Source: Sorghum bicolor (lineage: Eukaryota; Streptophyta; Magnoliopsida; Poales; Poaceae). Taken from it: a DNA stretch of 64,000 bases. The DNA is taken from positions 15,493,344-15,557,343 of the forward strand of contig NC_012877.2 of NCBI RefSeq assembly GCF_000003195.3. Reading direction: 5' to 3'. Each line of letters opens with the position of its first letter. Position 1 is the first letter of the stretch. Under the pieces are notes generated by a model that searched no databases, had not been told where the DNA came from, and saw only the letters and a list, made by a program, of their open reading frames with translations. The position numbers and the translations under genes are program-made. Positions 20,801-32,124 of this stretch are shown here, one piece after another.

Positions 20801-23535
20801 TGAAGGCTCTTATAATAATCTATTGTCCTAAGAAAACTCCGCATTCGGTAAACTCTTATCCCAACTTGTACCATACTATAATGCACAAGCTCACAACATA
20901 TCTTCTAAGTAATCTTTTCAGTTCCTGTGGTTCCCAAATGAGTAATTAGTAGAGCTCCTTTGGCAGTACTAGTGACATCACCCAGTTCAACACTCAACCC
21001 TTCAAATTTCAGTGTCATTTGAACTCCTCTAGCACACTCTTTATGCTCTGAGCACATGCAAAGGCTTTTTCTCCTTCAAGTGATAGCATTTTTTTTCCAG
21101 CCATAACTCTTGATTCACTCAAATCCATCGACAATGTGACCAGCTCAAATCCAACTTCCTAAAGATGCCCCTTTAGATTCTTACGTTCTACACAGATATC
21201 ACTCCTTAGACCCAAGAAGGCAGTATCTCCATGCTCCACTATGGATACCTCCACATCACACGTCAGTTAATCCAACCCACTTAGTTGACTTATGCACAAG
21301 CCACTACTTTTCTTGTATGGAGCACATCTAAGGTCTTGATGGAATAGAAGAACCCTATATGTTGATCTTTATAACACCTTCAGTGAACCACTGATAGAAT
21401 CTTATCATTCCAAGTCAATCTCTTATTCACTCTTATGTCAAGATCACATTGGCCCCAGCAAACCTATGATAGCCTCTTGCCATATCTATAAAACTCTAAG
21501 TCTCATTCACTTTCCTTTGGTGGTTTCCAACTCTTGCATCTTTAACTTTCTTAAGTCCATAATTAAAGATGACATCTCCTAGATGAGAACTTCCATCGAC
21601 TAGAACATACTGGTCATGCTCCATTTAGTAATGAAGTCTTTTGAGTCTCCGTAGAATCAACAGTAGATGTATCTTATCCACTTCCTAAGTTGTCAAGTGA
21701 CCAATTTCACTAACTTGAGCCAGGATAGATGATTCTAATCATGGGATATCTCTAGAGACACTTCTTACTTCATGGTGAATTGAAAGGGCATTAATCTATC
21801 ATATCAAGGTACTACCCCCTTAAGATGAGATAGGTGGGGGGATAGTTTGGACTAGCTCTCACATTCTGTCTTAGATGCTACACATCATATAGTCTTTTAA
21901 ATTCATTGTACCAAGTCTCATGATCCGTAGTGGGTTTAATCACTAAGTTCCAACTATTGGTACCTCTATCATAGTTGAATTGCTTTGCTCTCACATCCCA
22001 TGTATAACTTCGTAGACTTTGGTGTCATCTGATTCTCATAAGCACCACTTCCAAGCTATGAGTACTGGCAATGACCTATATCTCCATCCATATTAGCACA
22101 CTTCAATGGAACTATTTCTTGCATCAAAAACAAATTTACCAAACACTTGAGGTCCTTATCGATGATCCAACATTAACCAATTCTTCTCCTTGTAACTCCT
22201 TTGATAAGACTACCCCCCTTAGAAAAGATAAACTAGGGGCTTAAATGGGTAGTTTGGTCCATCTTTCAAGTGAGTTTCGGATCTTCTAATACCAAAGAGA
22301 ATATCATGTGCACTGATATGTACAAGAAATTTGAAATTCCTCACGATACGAAGACACCAGCGCGGTAAAATAGGCATATCTCCTTTTCTGTTAATCCAAT
22401 AATGTCTTAGCTTATACCGCTAGAAACCTTATCAAATTCCCTACAACTTTCATATAGAAGGCTTTCCTTAGTTTCTGCCTTTAAACCTAGGTAAAACAGC
22501 CCAACATGATATCCATCCCGACAATGTCTCAGCATCGATACAACAATTTGCAGAAGTCATCTTGAGCTACTTAGATCATATGGGGGCGAGTCTTACATGG
22601 TTGAAAATCTTATGAAGTCCTCCACAACTTCTGTATATGCCACTTTTCCAGATTCTGATGTTAAGTTGGCTGAAAAGTAGGAACTAACTAGAACTGTCCA
22701 GATTTTGAAACTGTGCGGAAGCATTAAATTGTAGAGGTCATAACTCAAGTTCTATTGATCCGGTAAAGTTGCAGCTTGCATCGTTGGAAATCTTATCAAA
22801 TGATCTACAACTTTATTATAGAACCCTTTTCCAAATTCTATAGTTACATTTGTTCGAAACAGTAGGCAACTGAAACTGGTCCTGATTCCTAACAGCTCAA
22901 CTGTACCATCTTGTGATTTTCATAATTCCCAGACCACAACAGCTATGGGGGTGATTCTTGCGGTTAGAGAAGGACCTTGAAGTCTACTAACACCCAGAAT
23001 TTTCACATGATTTTATGGTCCTCTGAGAATAGGGATTTGAACTAACAAAGATAAGTTGCTCCCAAAAGATAGGACAGAGAAATTACAAGGGAAACTAAAA
23101 CCCAACTATTTATTCACTAGTCCTTATATCTTAGACCTATAAACTAAATGAAATTGTGGTGAAACCCACAAGATCATTGCACTCATTACAAAAATCCAAA
23201 TCAGGCATAAGCATAATGACAAACCAACTAAGCATTAAAGGTTCACACTCCACTCAACTTGCGATACTATCGTTCTCTTCATATTAAGGGTAAAGATCCT
23301 AAAACTTTTGTTTTGATGACACAAGAAGAGGTAAGAGAAGGTTCTAAAAGCATACCAAATCAAGGAGTGAAGATGAGAACAAGTACTTTTAAAATAAGCA
23401 GCAAGGTAAACATGAATAGCAATGGAAAGGATATAGTGTAGAGAAAAATATCAAGGTTTATAGAACAAGGATTTTATAACAATTTCAAAACCCTAAGACA
23501 GCCAATTTCTAACTAGGCTTGCGTCCTACAGTCAG
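20801..23535 (-). other. Interior of element D, mostly non-coding
   Basis: About 2.7 kb without recognisable gag, protease, RT or RNase H. Two C-rich tracts resembling the PPT (near 21818 and 22212, CCCCCTTA) suggest ancient internal rearrangement or nested remnants. Repeated phrases about 22380-22860 (around CTACAACTTT) hint at diverged internal repeats. Short ORFs at 20725 and 23259 are not supported. Confidence 0.5.
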
Positions 23536-23551
23536 CATTGCTCTGATACCA
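23536..23551 (-). promoter_or_regulatory. Primer-binding site of D (initiator tRNA-Met)
   Basis: On minus the sequence TGGTATCAGAGCAATG follows the 5' LTR after three bases. TGGTATCAGAGC is the standard plant LTR-element site complementary to initiator tRNA-Met. Confidence 0.9.
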
Positions 23552-23554
23552 CTT

Positions 23555-26322
23555 TGTAGCACCCGGTTTTGAGAACAAAACCAAATACACACCATATGTG
23601 AGCCCTGGAAGTCAAATCTCACATATAGCCACAAATAGGGGTAATATCAATAGACAATGCTTATATATAACGAACTTAGTATAAAAGATATAACCTTAGA
23701 TAGCAAACAGCAGAAACATACTCCGTTCTTCAGGCGAAAGCTCCAAATCCATAGGGACAACTGACTGGTTGAGCACAAGCCTAAACTCTTTTCCAAGCTT
23801 GCAATTTGGTACCCATCCGGGATTTTGATCCAAATAAAATGTAAAGGCAAGCGTAAGTACATCTCGTACTCAGCAAGAATAACATAGGGTTCATGAGGCT
23901 CAAAGGCTAGACACTGGTTTAACTGCATGTAGCTTTTAGTTGTCACAATTTTAGCATTTGAGTAGCATCAAGTTGTCGAGTCCCATAGCAAACTCATGAT
24001 CAAGTAAAGTGAATAAAGAATAGCATAAACAACATATTAACAACAATAACTTTAATGATTTGCCATTAGTGATTATTTATTCTGTATTGGTCCAAGGCCG
24101 CTCGTGACCGTGAGCACGGCTGATATATCAGTTTTACACTCTGTAGAGGTTGTACACTTTCACTGTGAGTCGTGATTTACCCTTTCAACCGAGGTAGCTA
24201 ATCTCTTAATGCCCTTCCTAGGGAGGCCGGCAGGGTTCACTATGAAGCCTTTCAGATGTTCGTCTAACAAGTTAGGGCCGCTTGGTTTCATTAGTCAGTC
24301 CATGTGATTCACCCGCAGGAATCCACGGTCTGCTATTCCCCATTTGCGCCACAAGGGTAACCACTAACAAGCTAGAAAAGGTCCTCATACTGAGCTAAAG
24401 CCAGAGCCATGTAGCCCTTACAGTTGTACTGTATGTCCCGGATGGTCATATACAGATAAGTCCTTATGGAGAGAAACTTGAGCACCATAAGATAGCCCAA
24501 TGCTCCAGCCCTCTTTACCAAAGTTGCTAAAAAGTTCTCTTTTAATGTTTATTGCATATTCCATTAATCAAATTACAAGATCATGGTTTAGTGGAGCACT
24601 AGCATAAGCTACCCAATGCAAAACCATAGGTGACAAGGTATAAGATCAATACTAGGAAATCCTTAACAAGGAGACACATGCAATATGAATGGTGTGATTA
24701 AAGTTATTAGGAAACAAGGATGATCCCATGCTATACTTGCCTTAAAACTCAGATCCTTTTTTTAGTTCCAAACCTTCGACAAACTGCTTCTTGATCACCA
24801 CGTAAAAGCTCACCGTTTAAACTCAGTCATCACATCAACAACAATAATCCAGAGGCAAACATACAAAGAAAACAAATTTATAATTAGAACAATACACTAA
24901 TAATAGAAAATAAAGATGAAAAGTTTATAAAATGAATCTACGTTGCACTACGATCACACAGACATAAAGATCACGAAAATCGGAGATATAACGAAAAAGA
25001 TATGAATTTTCTAAGATTTCCTTTAATAAAATAATTAATTAAATAGGATCACGAAAATAAAAAGTTGTAAACTTGTAAAACAGTGAGACTAACATGTAGA
25101 TCTTGTGATTACAAATCTAACGCAATTTGAATAGATCAAATCGAAGTTAAAATGAAGATTTTATGAGCTAAACAAATCTGGTGGCAATTTTGTAATTACT
25201 GAAAACGTATTTTGATTTAGAAACCAAGGTAAACTAATTGGAGCAGAGCACACGCCTGGCGGCCAGCCATTAGCAGCAGCGAGCTCCTAGCCGGCGAGCA
25301 TGAAACTTAAGCCTACGGCCACGATTTGATGCGGGGAAAACAAACTCACCAATAGAGATTTCGCAGATAGGTACGAAGCGGAGATGGAAAGCAGGGCGAC
25401 GGGTGGATCGACACTGGACTGAGGGCGATCACGTTGTAGAGAAGAAAATATAATTTTATTTTACTACCTTAGGAATTCTCAAATTAGAGGCTTCCCATAT
25501 GGTAGTCTTTGGTGTGCTTTGTCTAAGGGGTTGGTACATATATATAGGAAGAAAAACTCCCCACCTCCACGTCAACTAGCGATATGGTACTAATTGATTT
25601 GCACCCTTTATCTTTACTAATAGGCCTCATTAATTATTAAAGCCCATTAATAAATAAAGACATGGGCCTTTAGTGTTGAGAAATATGAGAGATTTATTAT
25701 TTACAGAATTAATTAAATTCATGGATAAAATAATTGTAGAAAAATCCAGAATTATTATTTAAGCCACAAAAAATACTCCGAAAACTCCAAAAATTCGAGG
25801 AAAATTCTCAGAGACATCATGGAATATGAGGAACCCAAATAAAGTATTTGGAGCTCATGATGAGATAATATGGAGTATCTAAAAATTAGATCATGCTCAC
25901 ATAAGAGTGAGAACAAAAGCTGGAAAAATTTCCGAAAAGTTTGTAGAGATTGCTTGATGGACGAGGAACTAAAAGAAGTGGTTTGAGTGATAAAGAAAAG
26001 ATTTTAGGAAGCTCCTAATAAAACTTGAGCTAAGAAACAAAGAATTTGGTTGTAGATAAAGATAAAGACGTACCGATCAAGGAAGATTGATCTACTAAAC
26101 GCATTTCAAAAACTTTGCTCACTCTCAACATACAAAGGAGTAACAAGCAAACATTACATCAAATCTTATGCACCAGCATGTATGTACAACAATGTTGCCA
26201 AGCCTTACGATAAATTTAATTTAATGAAAAATATTATTTTTCCTATATTTTTATGGGCACAAAAATATATAATCAAATTGTTTTAACTCTATTTCGAAAA
26301 GAGTAAATTTTAAGGTGTTACA
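23555..26322 (-). repeat. 5' LTR of element D (2768 bp)
   Basis: A near-identical copy of 17367-20132, differing by scattered substitutions and 1-2 base indels. It ends TGTTACA at 26322 and is followed by ATAAG. Confidence 0.95.
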
Positions 26323-27289
26323 ATAAGATAAATAGTAGCTCAACTTTCAATGATTATATCAACCAACTACCTGGACTTAACTCAAGCTTATGCCTCCACA
26401 AGTTGCACGTTCAGAGTAAATCTTCGAATTAAAATAGTATTGTCTAAAATTTGAGAAAATCTAATGTTGGAATCTAGGTACTTGTAAAGAATAGAGCAAC
26501 TATTCATCATTTCTAAGACAAAATTTTGATGTTCATCAATTTTTTTATTTAGTTCAAGTTTAGACTGACTCTAAACAGACTCTAACACTTAACTAATTTT
26601 AGACTCATAAAAGACTCTATGACTTGTGGACCTTCATGTGCCCACATATTTTTAGTATTTATAACTATATAGACTTGATAATCCCTTAGGTATAATTACC
26701 TGATAACTAGGGGATGCGCCTCTCCCAAGCTGGATGTTTGCAGTACTTGGTGTAGATGTCCTTTAGAGCGAGCTAGCCAGTCGCGAACCTGGTAGGTGCC
26801 ACCAATAGACTCTCTCCTTGTTATGTGTTATTCTTGCATAGTCATACTCCAACAAGAAAACAAAAACTCGAGGCTTGTATTTAATAATTGGTTAGCGGTT
26901 AGCCAATGAGCAATTGATTATTCTTATGAGCTAATTTTAATGTCGTCTGATTTAAGCAAGATTATACTTTTTCTCTTCTTTTTAAATTTTCTATTTGTGA
27001 TGCAGAAATTAAATATGAATGTTATATATATATTTTTATGCCACCACAGTAAATACTCCTAAGGGTTACCATAAGTTTATTTACATGGGGCTTCAGTATT
27101 TATGATGCAATAATTAAAGCAATAAATGTTTGTTTGTATTAATATGCAAAGAGAAATAAATATGCTACTAAGAGTATTAATGCAAAATTACTAATACATG
27201 CTAATTTAACTAGATAACTACCATTCTCACCTTATGGCTAGGGTATGGAATTTAAAGTCTACCGACACGACATAGATAGTGGAGAGAAC
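26323..27289 (-). other. Interior of element C, right part, no gene recognised
   Basis: AT-rich sequence after the ATAAG duplication of D. No coding region is evident. On minus it begins directly after a TGA|GTAAGT sequence at the end of the next ORF, so part of it could be intronic. Confidence 0.45.
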
Positions 27290-27540
27290 TTACTCAGTGG
27301 GTTCATTGTCTGAGGTAACCTCACTCAACTCCCCGTCTTGCGGTGATGTAGTACATGCGTCTTCCTCCCATCTTGCTTCTGTCTCTTTTGCTTCTTTCTC
27401 TAGTTCTAACTGTTCAGTTCTTTTCTCTTTCTCCCAGGCTTCTAATTGGGCTAAGATCTCTTCTTTCTCTTTCTTGGCGATCTGGTCCATCCTTTCAGCT
27501 TATGCGGCCCACTCACTCCATTGGGGTGCTTGCGTGTTCT
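27290..27540 (-). pseudogene. Fragment of a charged coiled-coil ORF, possibly from element C
   Basis: The minus-strand frame from 27490 reads MDQIAKKEKEEILAQLEAWE and stays highly charged (E/K-rich, helical) for 66 codons. The same frame upstream shows an APQWSEWAA block after one stop. It ends at GAGTAAG, which could be a TAA stop or a GTAAGT splice donor. I cannot assign a family. It is joined in a different frame to Sirevirus gag at about 27541. Confidence 0.4.
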
Positions 27541-28545
27541 CTTCTTAGAAGAAGAGTTAGTGGCAATAACAATAGATGGGTTGGGTGATTCTTTAATCAA
27601 GTCACATGTTGTACCCACATCACATAATACAACTACCTTTCCCTTGTTCTCTTCTAATAACAAGGAGTGAGCTTTTTCAAACTTGGTGTGAGCCTTGCCA
27701 AGCTTCTCATGGGCATCCACTAGCCTCTCATGAGTAGCATTGAGCTCATCAAAGGATTGCTCAAGAGCTTTTAATTTCTTGGACAATTCTTTGCACTTCT
27801 TGTTTTTAGAATGAATAAGTGAATTGGCTTGTTCTAGCATGTCTATGAGTTGTTCATTAGTGAATTCTTTTTCATCATCACTATCACTATCATGTTCATG
27901 TTCACTTTCACTTTCACTCTCATCATATTGTACCTTATGGCCCTTGGCCATGAAGCATAAAGGAGTGTCGAAGAGTGATGGCTTGTTGTTGATAGCAATG
28001 CTAGCAAGCGCCTTCTTCTTGGATGACTTGTCATCATCACAAGAATCATCATCCGAAGAAGCATCACTATCCCATATCACAACATAGGATCCACCCTTCT
28101 TCTTCTTCTTGAAGACCATATTCTTCCCTTTCTTTTCTTTCTTCTCCTTCTTGATCTTCTTCTCATGCTCATCATTGTCACTATTGTAAGGACAATCCGT
28201 CACAATATGATCGGGGCTCTTGCACTTGTAGCATAGCCTCACATGAGCCTTATTCTTGGAGTTGTCCCTTTTCTTTCTTGTATGGTAGCCCTTCTTCTTC
28301 ATCATTTTGCCAAATTTGCGGAAAAAGAGTGCTAGAGCTTCATCATCACTATCATCATTTGAGCACTCCTCATAACTTGATTCTTCCTTCTTGGCCTTGC
28401 CCTTATTCTTGCTCTTGGATGAAGAGCTAGCTTTGAATGCTACACTCTTCTTCTTCTTATCATCATCATTCTTCATCATGACCTCATCATCATCATCATC
28501 ATTGTTATTGTATTGATCCTCGATCATGATATCTCCAAGTATCTC
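27541..28545 (-). pseudogene. Sirevirus gag, central part, of element B
   Basis: The open frame has an acidic D/N-rich tract, a lysine/serine-rich region, the zinc knuckle CYKCKSPDHIVTDC (C-x2-C-x4-H-x4-C), long K-rich and acidic stretches, and a predicted coiled coil (ELSKKLKALEQSFDELNATH). It is the nucleocapsid half of a Sirevirus gag. The N-terminus is cut at 28546 by the LTR of element F, and the C-terminus continues at 13423 after the insertion of C. The final 25 codons of the open frame (down to 27451) belong to the junction sequence, not to gag. Confidence 0.82.
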
Positions 28546-29325
28546 TATTGACACCATTTTTTGGATATGGGTCAGAATGATTAAGCAAGACCAATCGACG
28601 ATGGGGAGATTATTGTATTGTGTCAGCAGAAAGGTGCCGATGGAATCAGCCGACAAAGATTGGTGCCGATAGGAGGTGATAATCGGTTAAAGGGGTTCTC
28701 TTAGTACAATAAGGTCAGGGTGTTTGTCAATTCAACGATTGTTGATAGTAGAACTTATTATTGTCAATACCGATGAAGGAAGATATGGAGACTACTGCTG
28801 ATGAAGTTTGAAGACTATAGGGGCATACCGATGAAGCAGGAGCCGATGGAGGTTTCATCATAATTGAAGCAGATATAGAAATAGATAGGTATTATTTTCT
28901 ATATTTATTAGAACATGCCTTATATAAGAGTCTTGTTTTGTCTAGAATTAGATCATAGTCATGTTTGGTTGTAACTCTTTAGGTCAGGGTATAAATATAG
29001 ACCTAGCAGCAATGTAATAAGATATCTACCAATCAATATCAAATACAAGTTTAGTCCTACTTTTGCATCTACTTTTCTATGACTTCGTCAATTCACATAC
29101 TTTTTCTGTTTACAAGTTCTCAAAGATTTGACGAGTTACACTCGACGATTCATGAGTTCCGCGTGAGTACCTCTTGGTCTTGACATTCAGGCGCATTACT
29201 GTTGTCAGGACTAAAGTATTCAAGTTATCACCTTTGTCGATTAATAGGTCAAATCGACTGGCATGCCTTGACATCGAAATCGGGTATTAGCCCTTTGTGT
29301 TTGCAGATCTATTTTTGCATCAACA
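28546..29325 (+). repeat. 5' LTR of element F (780 bp)
   Basis: It starts TATTGACACCATTTTTTGG and ends TTTTTGCATCAACA, followed by a PBS-like TGGCATGCCTAGTGGG at about 29333. The 3' third (ATTAGCCCTTTGTGTTTGCAG) matches the other Tat LTRs; the 5' part is diverged. A TATAAATATA box lies near 28990. Confidence 0.88.
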
Positions 29326-29368
29326 CATCTTTTGGCATGCCTAGTGGGACAAATCAACAAAGATCAAC

Positions 29369-31175
29369 ATGCTTACTTCTGAACTCGACGCAGACAACGT
29401 CATCGACATGACAGAGGTCGATCTCAGGGAAGAACAGAAGCAAACTTTGGAGAAGGCTATGGAGGAGTACAAGCAGCTTTGTTTGAAATCTTTCAGCCTG
29501 AACAGGAGTGGGGAAGTCATCCAGAAGCAGGATCTGCCATTGCCTCGGCAGGTTACCTTTGATCCCAATCCTGGTAAACTGCAAGAGATGGTTAATTCTG
29601 CAATTAATCATGCTCTGATTAACCACTCCAACGTGCTATCCAACACAATTTATAACGCTGTAATCCGAACATTGAAAGAGGGATAGGCACCACCACTTTA
29701 TGTTGGCCGAGTCTATCATCAGCCAGGTTTATCATCGGTTGTAGCTCCATCGGCTCCTTCAGCCGTTATGGGAACAGAAGTCACGTCTTCTCCGAGTATG
29801 GTAGGATTGGCTAATGAACAATCAACACCGATGAGATTAGATCCAATCACTTCAAGAGGGCGGGTTCAGCTCAACATAGATCTATTGGCATCGGCTATGT
29901 CAGGATTTGTATTTCAAAAATGTTAGGTTCCTCCTAACTGGTGGGGATATGGTATGCCTTCGGAGTTTTTGGCAAATAATTTTGGAACATCTCAGATACC
30001 TGACATAGCAGGGAAAGCTCTTATGCCATCGGTACCTTCAGTTTCACCGATGACTCAAGTGCCTTAGTTTTCCACAACCACCACTGTGCGAGCAGGTACT
30101 GGGAATTTTTAGATGCCGACATTTCAAATGCCTAATGCAAACTCATCGGTAAATCCATTGCCGACACAATAGAGGTTTATGTCTCAGGCAGGGTATGGCA
30201 ATCCAGCAATGATAACTAATTACCAGCCATCGGTAAGTCTTGTGCCGATGAATACAAATAATAGTTGGTTAGGACAGTCACCCTTTCCACATATAGCACA
30301 GCAAAATCATCAAATTGCAGGGGTCCAACAAGGTCACATACAGGCTGGTTTCTAGAACCAAGCACCGACAGCTTAGCCGATGAATCTTGCTCAGTAGATT
30401 GGTGGTCCACAAGAAATGGCCAACATGTTGCTCGCCAGAGATCCTATGCCATAGAGACACATGTAAGTATATCAGCAGGCACCAGAGATTCAACCAGCAC
30501 ATCGGCAGGAAGCCGATGCTTATTGGGCCGATAAGATAGCTGAGGTCATGAGAGATCAGTTTGGGATAAAACCTAAACTCAACACTTACTCTTATCGGAC
30601 ACCATATCCTCTAGCATACGACCTAATTCCTCTTCCAAATCGGTACAAGATGCCAGATTTTACTAAGTTCTCTGGGCAGGATGACACATCGACAATGGAA
30701 CATGTCAATCGCTTTATCATCCAGTGTGGAGAGGCTGCTAATAGGGATGAGTTTTCTCATCATCCTTATCTAGATCGGCTTTTACTTGGTTTATATCATT
30801 ACCTCAAAACTTTGTTATTACCTGGGCCGAACTGGAGAAACAGTTCCATAAATATTTCTTTTTAGGAGTTCATAAGAAGAAGCTCACCGATTTAGTAAGA
30901 CTAAGGCAGCGTAATGATGAATCGGTAGAGAGTTTTGTGCAGAGGCTTCGGGATGTGAAAAACAAATGTTATAGCCTAGTTTTGGATGATCGGCAGCTGG
31001 CTGATTTGGCTTTTTAAGGGTTGTTGCCACATCTGAAGGATAAATATGCTTATCAAGAATTTGAAACCTTGAGTCATCTGGTACAGAGAGTTTCTGATCA
31101 GGATACTAGAGCTTTTGAGCCTAGAAAAAAATGGAATAAAAATGTTTGATTTGTCGATGAAGAAGAAGATTCTGA
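29369..31175 (+). pseudogene. Gag of element F, N-terminal and capsid part, truncated
   Basis: Same order as H gag: EEQKQTLEKAMEEYKQLC, QVTFDPNPGKLQEM, Q/P-rich middle, then YWADKIAEVMRDQFGIKPK, FTKFSGQDDTSTMEHVNRF. About ten in-frame stops, many TAG where related copies have CAG, plus a small deletion and frameshift near 30750. At about 31175 gag is joined directly to 3'-UTR sequence of a Tat element, removing the zinc-knuckle part. Confidence 0.82.
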
Positions 31176-31375
31176 ACAGTTGCCGATGAGCGGGTGTTTT
31201 GGAGATTTGGTTTAGGTGGTTGAGAAATTCGAGGTGCATGCTGGGAGGCCGAATTAAGGTTGTTTGGATTTGACAATTAATTGTTGTCAGAAGGAAATAA
31301 TTGTGAAAGGGGCGTCATTATCAGGAGAGAATTTTGGAGCATTAATAATTTTATACTCCAAAATTGGGGGCCATG
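31176..31375 (+). other. Tat 3'-UTR and PPT fused to the F gag
   Basis: The sequence from ACAGTTGCCGATGAGCGG to the PPT matches 60124-60326, the 3' UTR of G, closely. The PPT (AAATTGGGGGCCATG) immediately precedes an LTR start at 31376. So a gag fragment is followed by the 3' end of a Tat element, not by pol. This marks a deletion or recombination junction at about 31175. Confidence 0.75.
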
Positions 31376-32078
31376 TGTTGACACCATTTTTGGACACGTA
31401 TCAGGAAGGTTAATGAAACTTGGACTGGCAGCTAGGAAAGTGATGATTGCCGATGACCTATACCGATCACAGGAGGGATGACATGGTTAAGTCCAGGAAC
31501 AGTGGTTGATCAGTGCCGATGGTTGATATTGATGATTGCCGATGCCGATGAAAGATGATATGCCGATGATGGTGAAAGAAGACGTGGGAGTTGTCGGGAA
31601 GACAATGGTGGTGTGCCGATCACTCAGGACAGATGAATTGTTATTTTCCATAATGGTTAGAGTTTATTTTACGTATGAGTTCTGTTTGATTTGGAATTAG
31701 AATCCTAGTCGTGTCTGGTTGTAACTCTTTAGGACAGAGTATAAATATAGGCCTAATAGCAATGTAAGAAAAAAAATCCAATCAATATTATACACAACTT
31801 TCACATCTACTTTTGCATCTACTTTTTCGATGACTTCGTCAACTCGCATCTTTTCTTTTACTTACGAGTTCTTAAGAACTCATTGAGTCATACTCGACGA
31901 GTTCTCGAGTTCCACGTGAATACCTCTTGGCCATGGCATCTGGGCGCATCGCTGTTGTCGGGACCAAAGTATTCGAGCTATCACCTTTGTCGGTTGTAAG
32001 GTCAAATCGGCTCGCACACCTTAACGATTGAATTGAGTATTAGCCCTTTGTTTTTGCAGATCGACTTTTGCACCAACA
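31376..32078 (+). repeat. 5' LTR of G (also serves as 3' LTR of the fused left piece)
   Basis: It starts TGTTGACACCATTTTTGG and ends TTTTGCACCAACA. A TATAAATA box is at 31740-31747. It is preceded by a 3' UTR with PPT and followed by a PBS (TGGCACGCTCGGTGGGACC) and gag, so one LTR sits between two interiors. Confidence 0.9.
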
Positions 32079-32124
32079 CATCTTTTGGCACGCTCGGTGG
32101 GACCAATTCATCATCAAGATCAAT

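Larger units (their letters stand above)
17367..26322 (-). mobile_element. Tekay/Del-like chromovirus D with 2.77-kb LTRs, TSD ATAAG
   Basis: LTRs at 17367-20132 and 23555-26322 are nearly identical. ATAAG flanks the element on both sides (17362-17366 and 26323-26327). The PBS matches initiator tRNA-Met and the PPT is present. LTRs begin TGTAACACC, as in Del/Tekay elements. The interior is only 3.4 kb and almost entirely non-coding, except for a decayed integrase C-terminus and chromodomain-like tail. It therefore depended on other copies to move. High LTR similarity suggests a fairly recent insertion. Confidence 0.92.
13424..27540 (-). mobile_element. LTR retrotransposon C, minus strand, 5' LTR missing
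   Basis: A 3' LTR (13424-16243 including a nested solo LTR) is followed by a PPT (AAGCTTGGGGAGT on minus) and an interior that runs right, is split by element D (17367-26322) and resumes at 26328. The expected 5' LTR and PBS are not present before Sirevirus gag resumes at about 27541. The LTR ends resemble the solo LTR family (GACCGTCAACA at 16243; CTTGCAG and GGTAAAATGCTACA blocks). Flanks ACACC and ACTCC are only a 4/5 match. I recognise no RT in the interior. Confidence 0.6.
9450..28545 (-). mobile_element. Copia/Sirevirus element B, fragmented host of later insertions
   Basis: Pieces of one minus-strand Copia element are spread over this interval: LTR 9450-10049 plus 11721-11924, pol 12069-13423 and gag 27541-28545. 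They are in the right order and orientation for one ancestral element broken by element C, element A and solo LTR 1. RT, RNase H and half of integrase are missing between 11924 and 12069. Sirevirus assignment rests on the gag with an acidic region and zinc knuckle, the second knuckle before protease, and the LTR sequence, which I recognise as Sirevirus-like from general knowledge. Confidence 0.75.

Noticed and set aside
27824..28087. Serine-rich plus-strand ORF
   Set aside because: It is the complement of the acidic/lysine-rich part of Sirevirus gag; low complexity keeps the opposite frame open.
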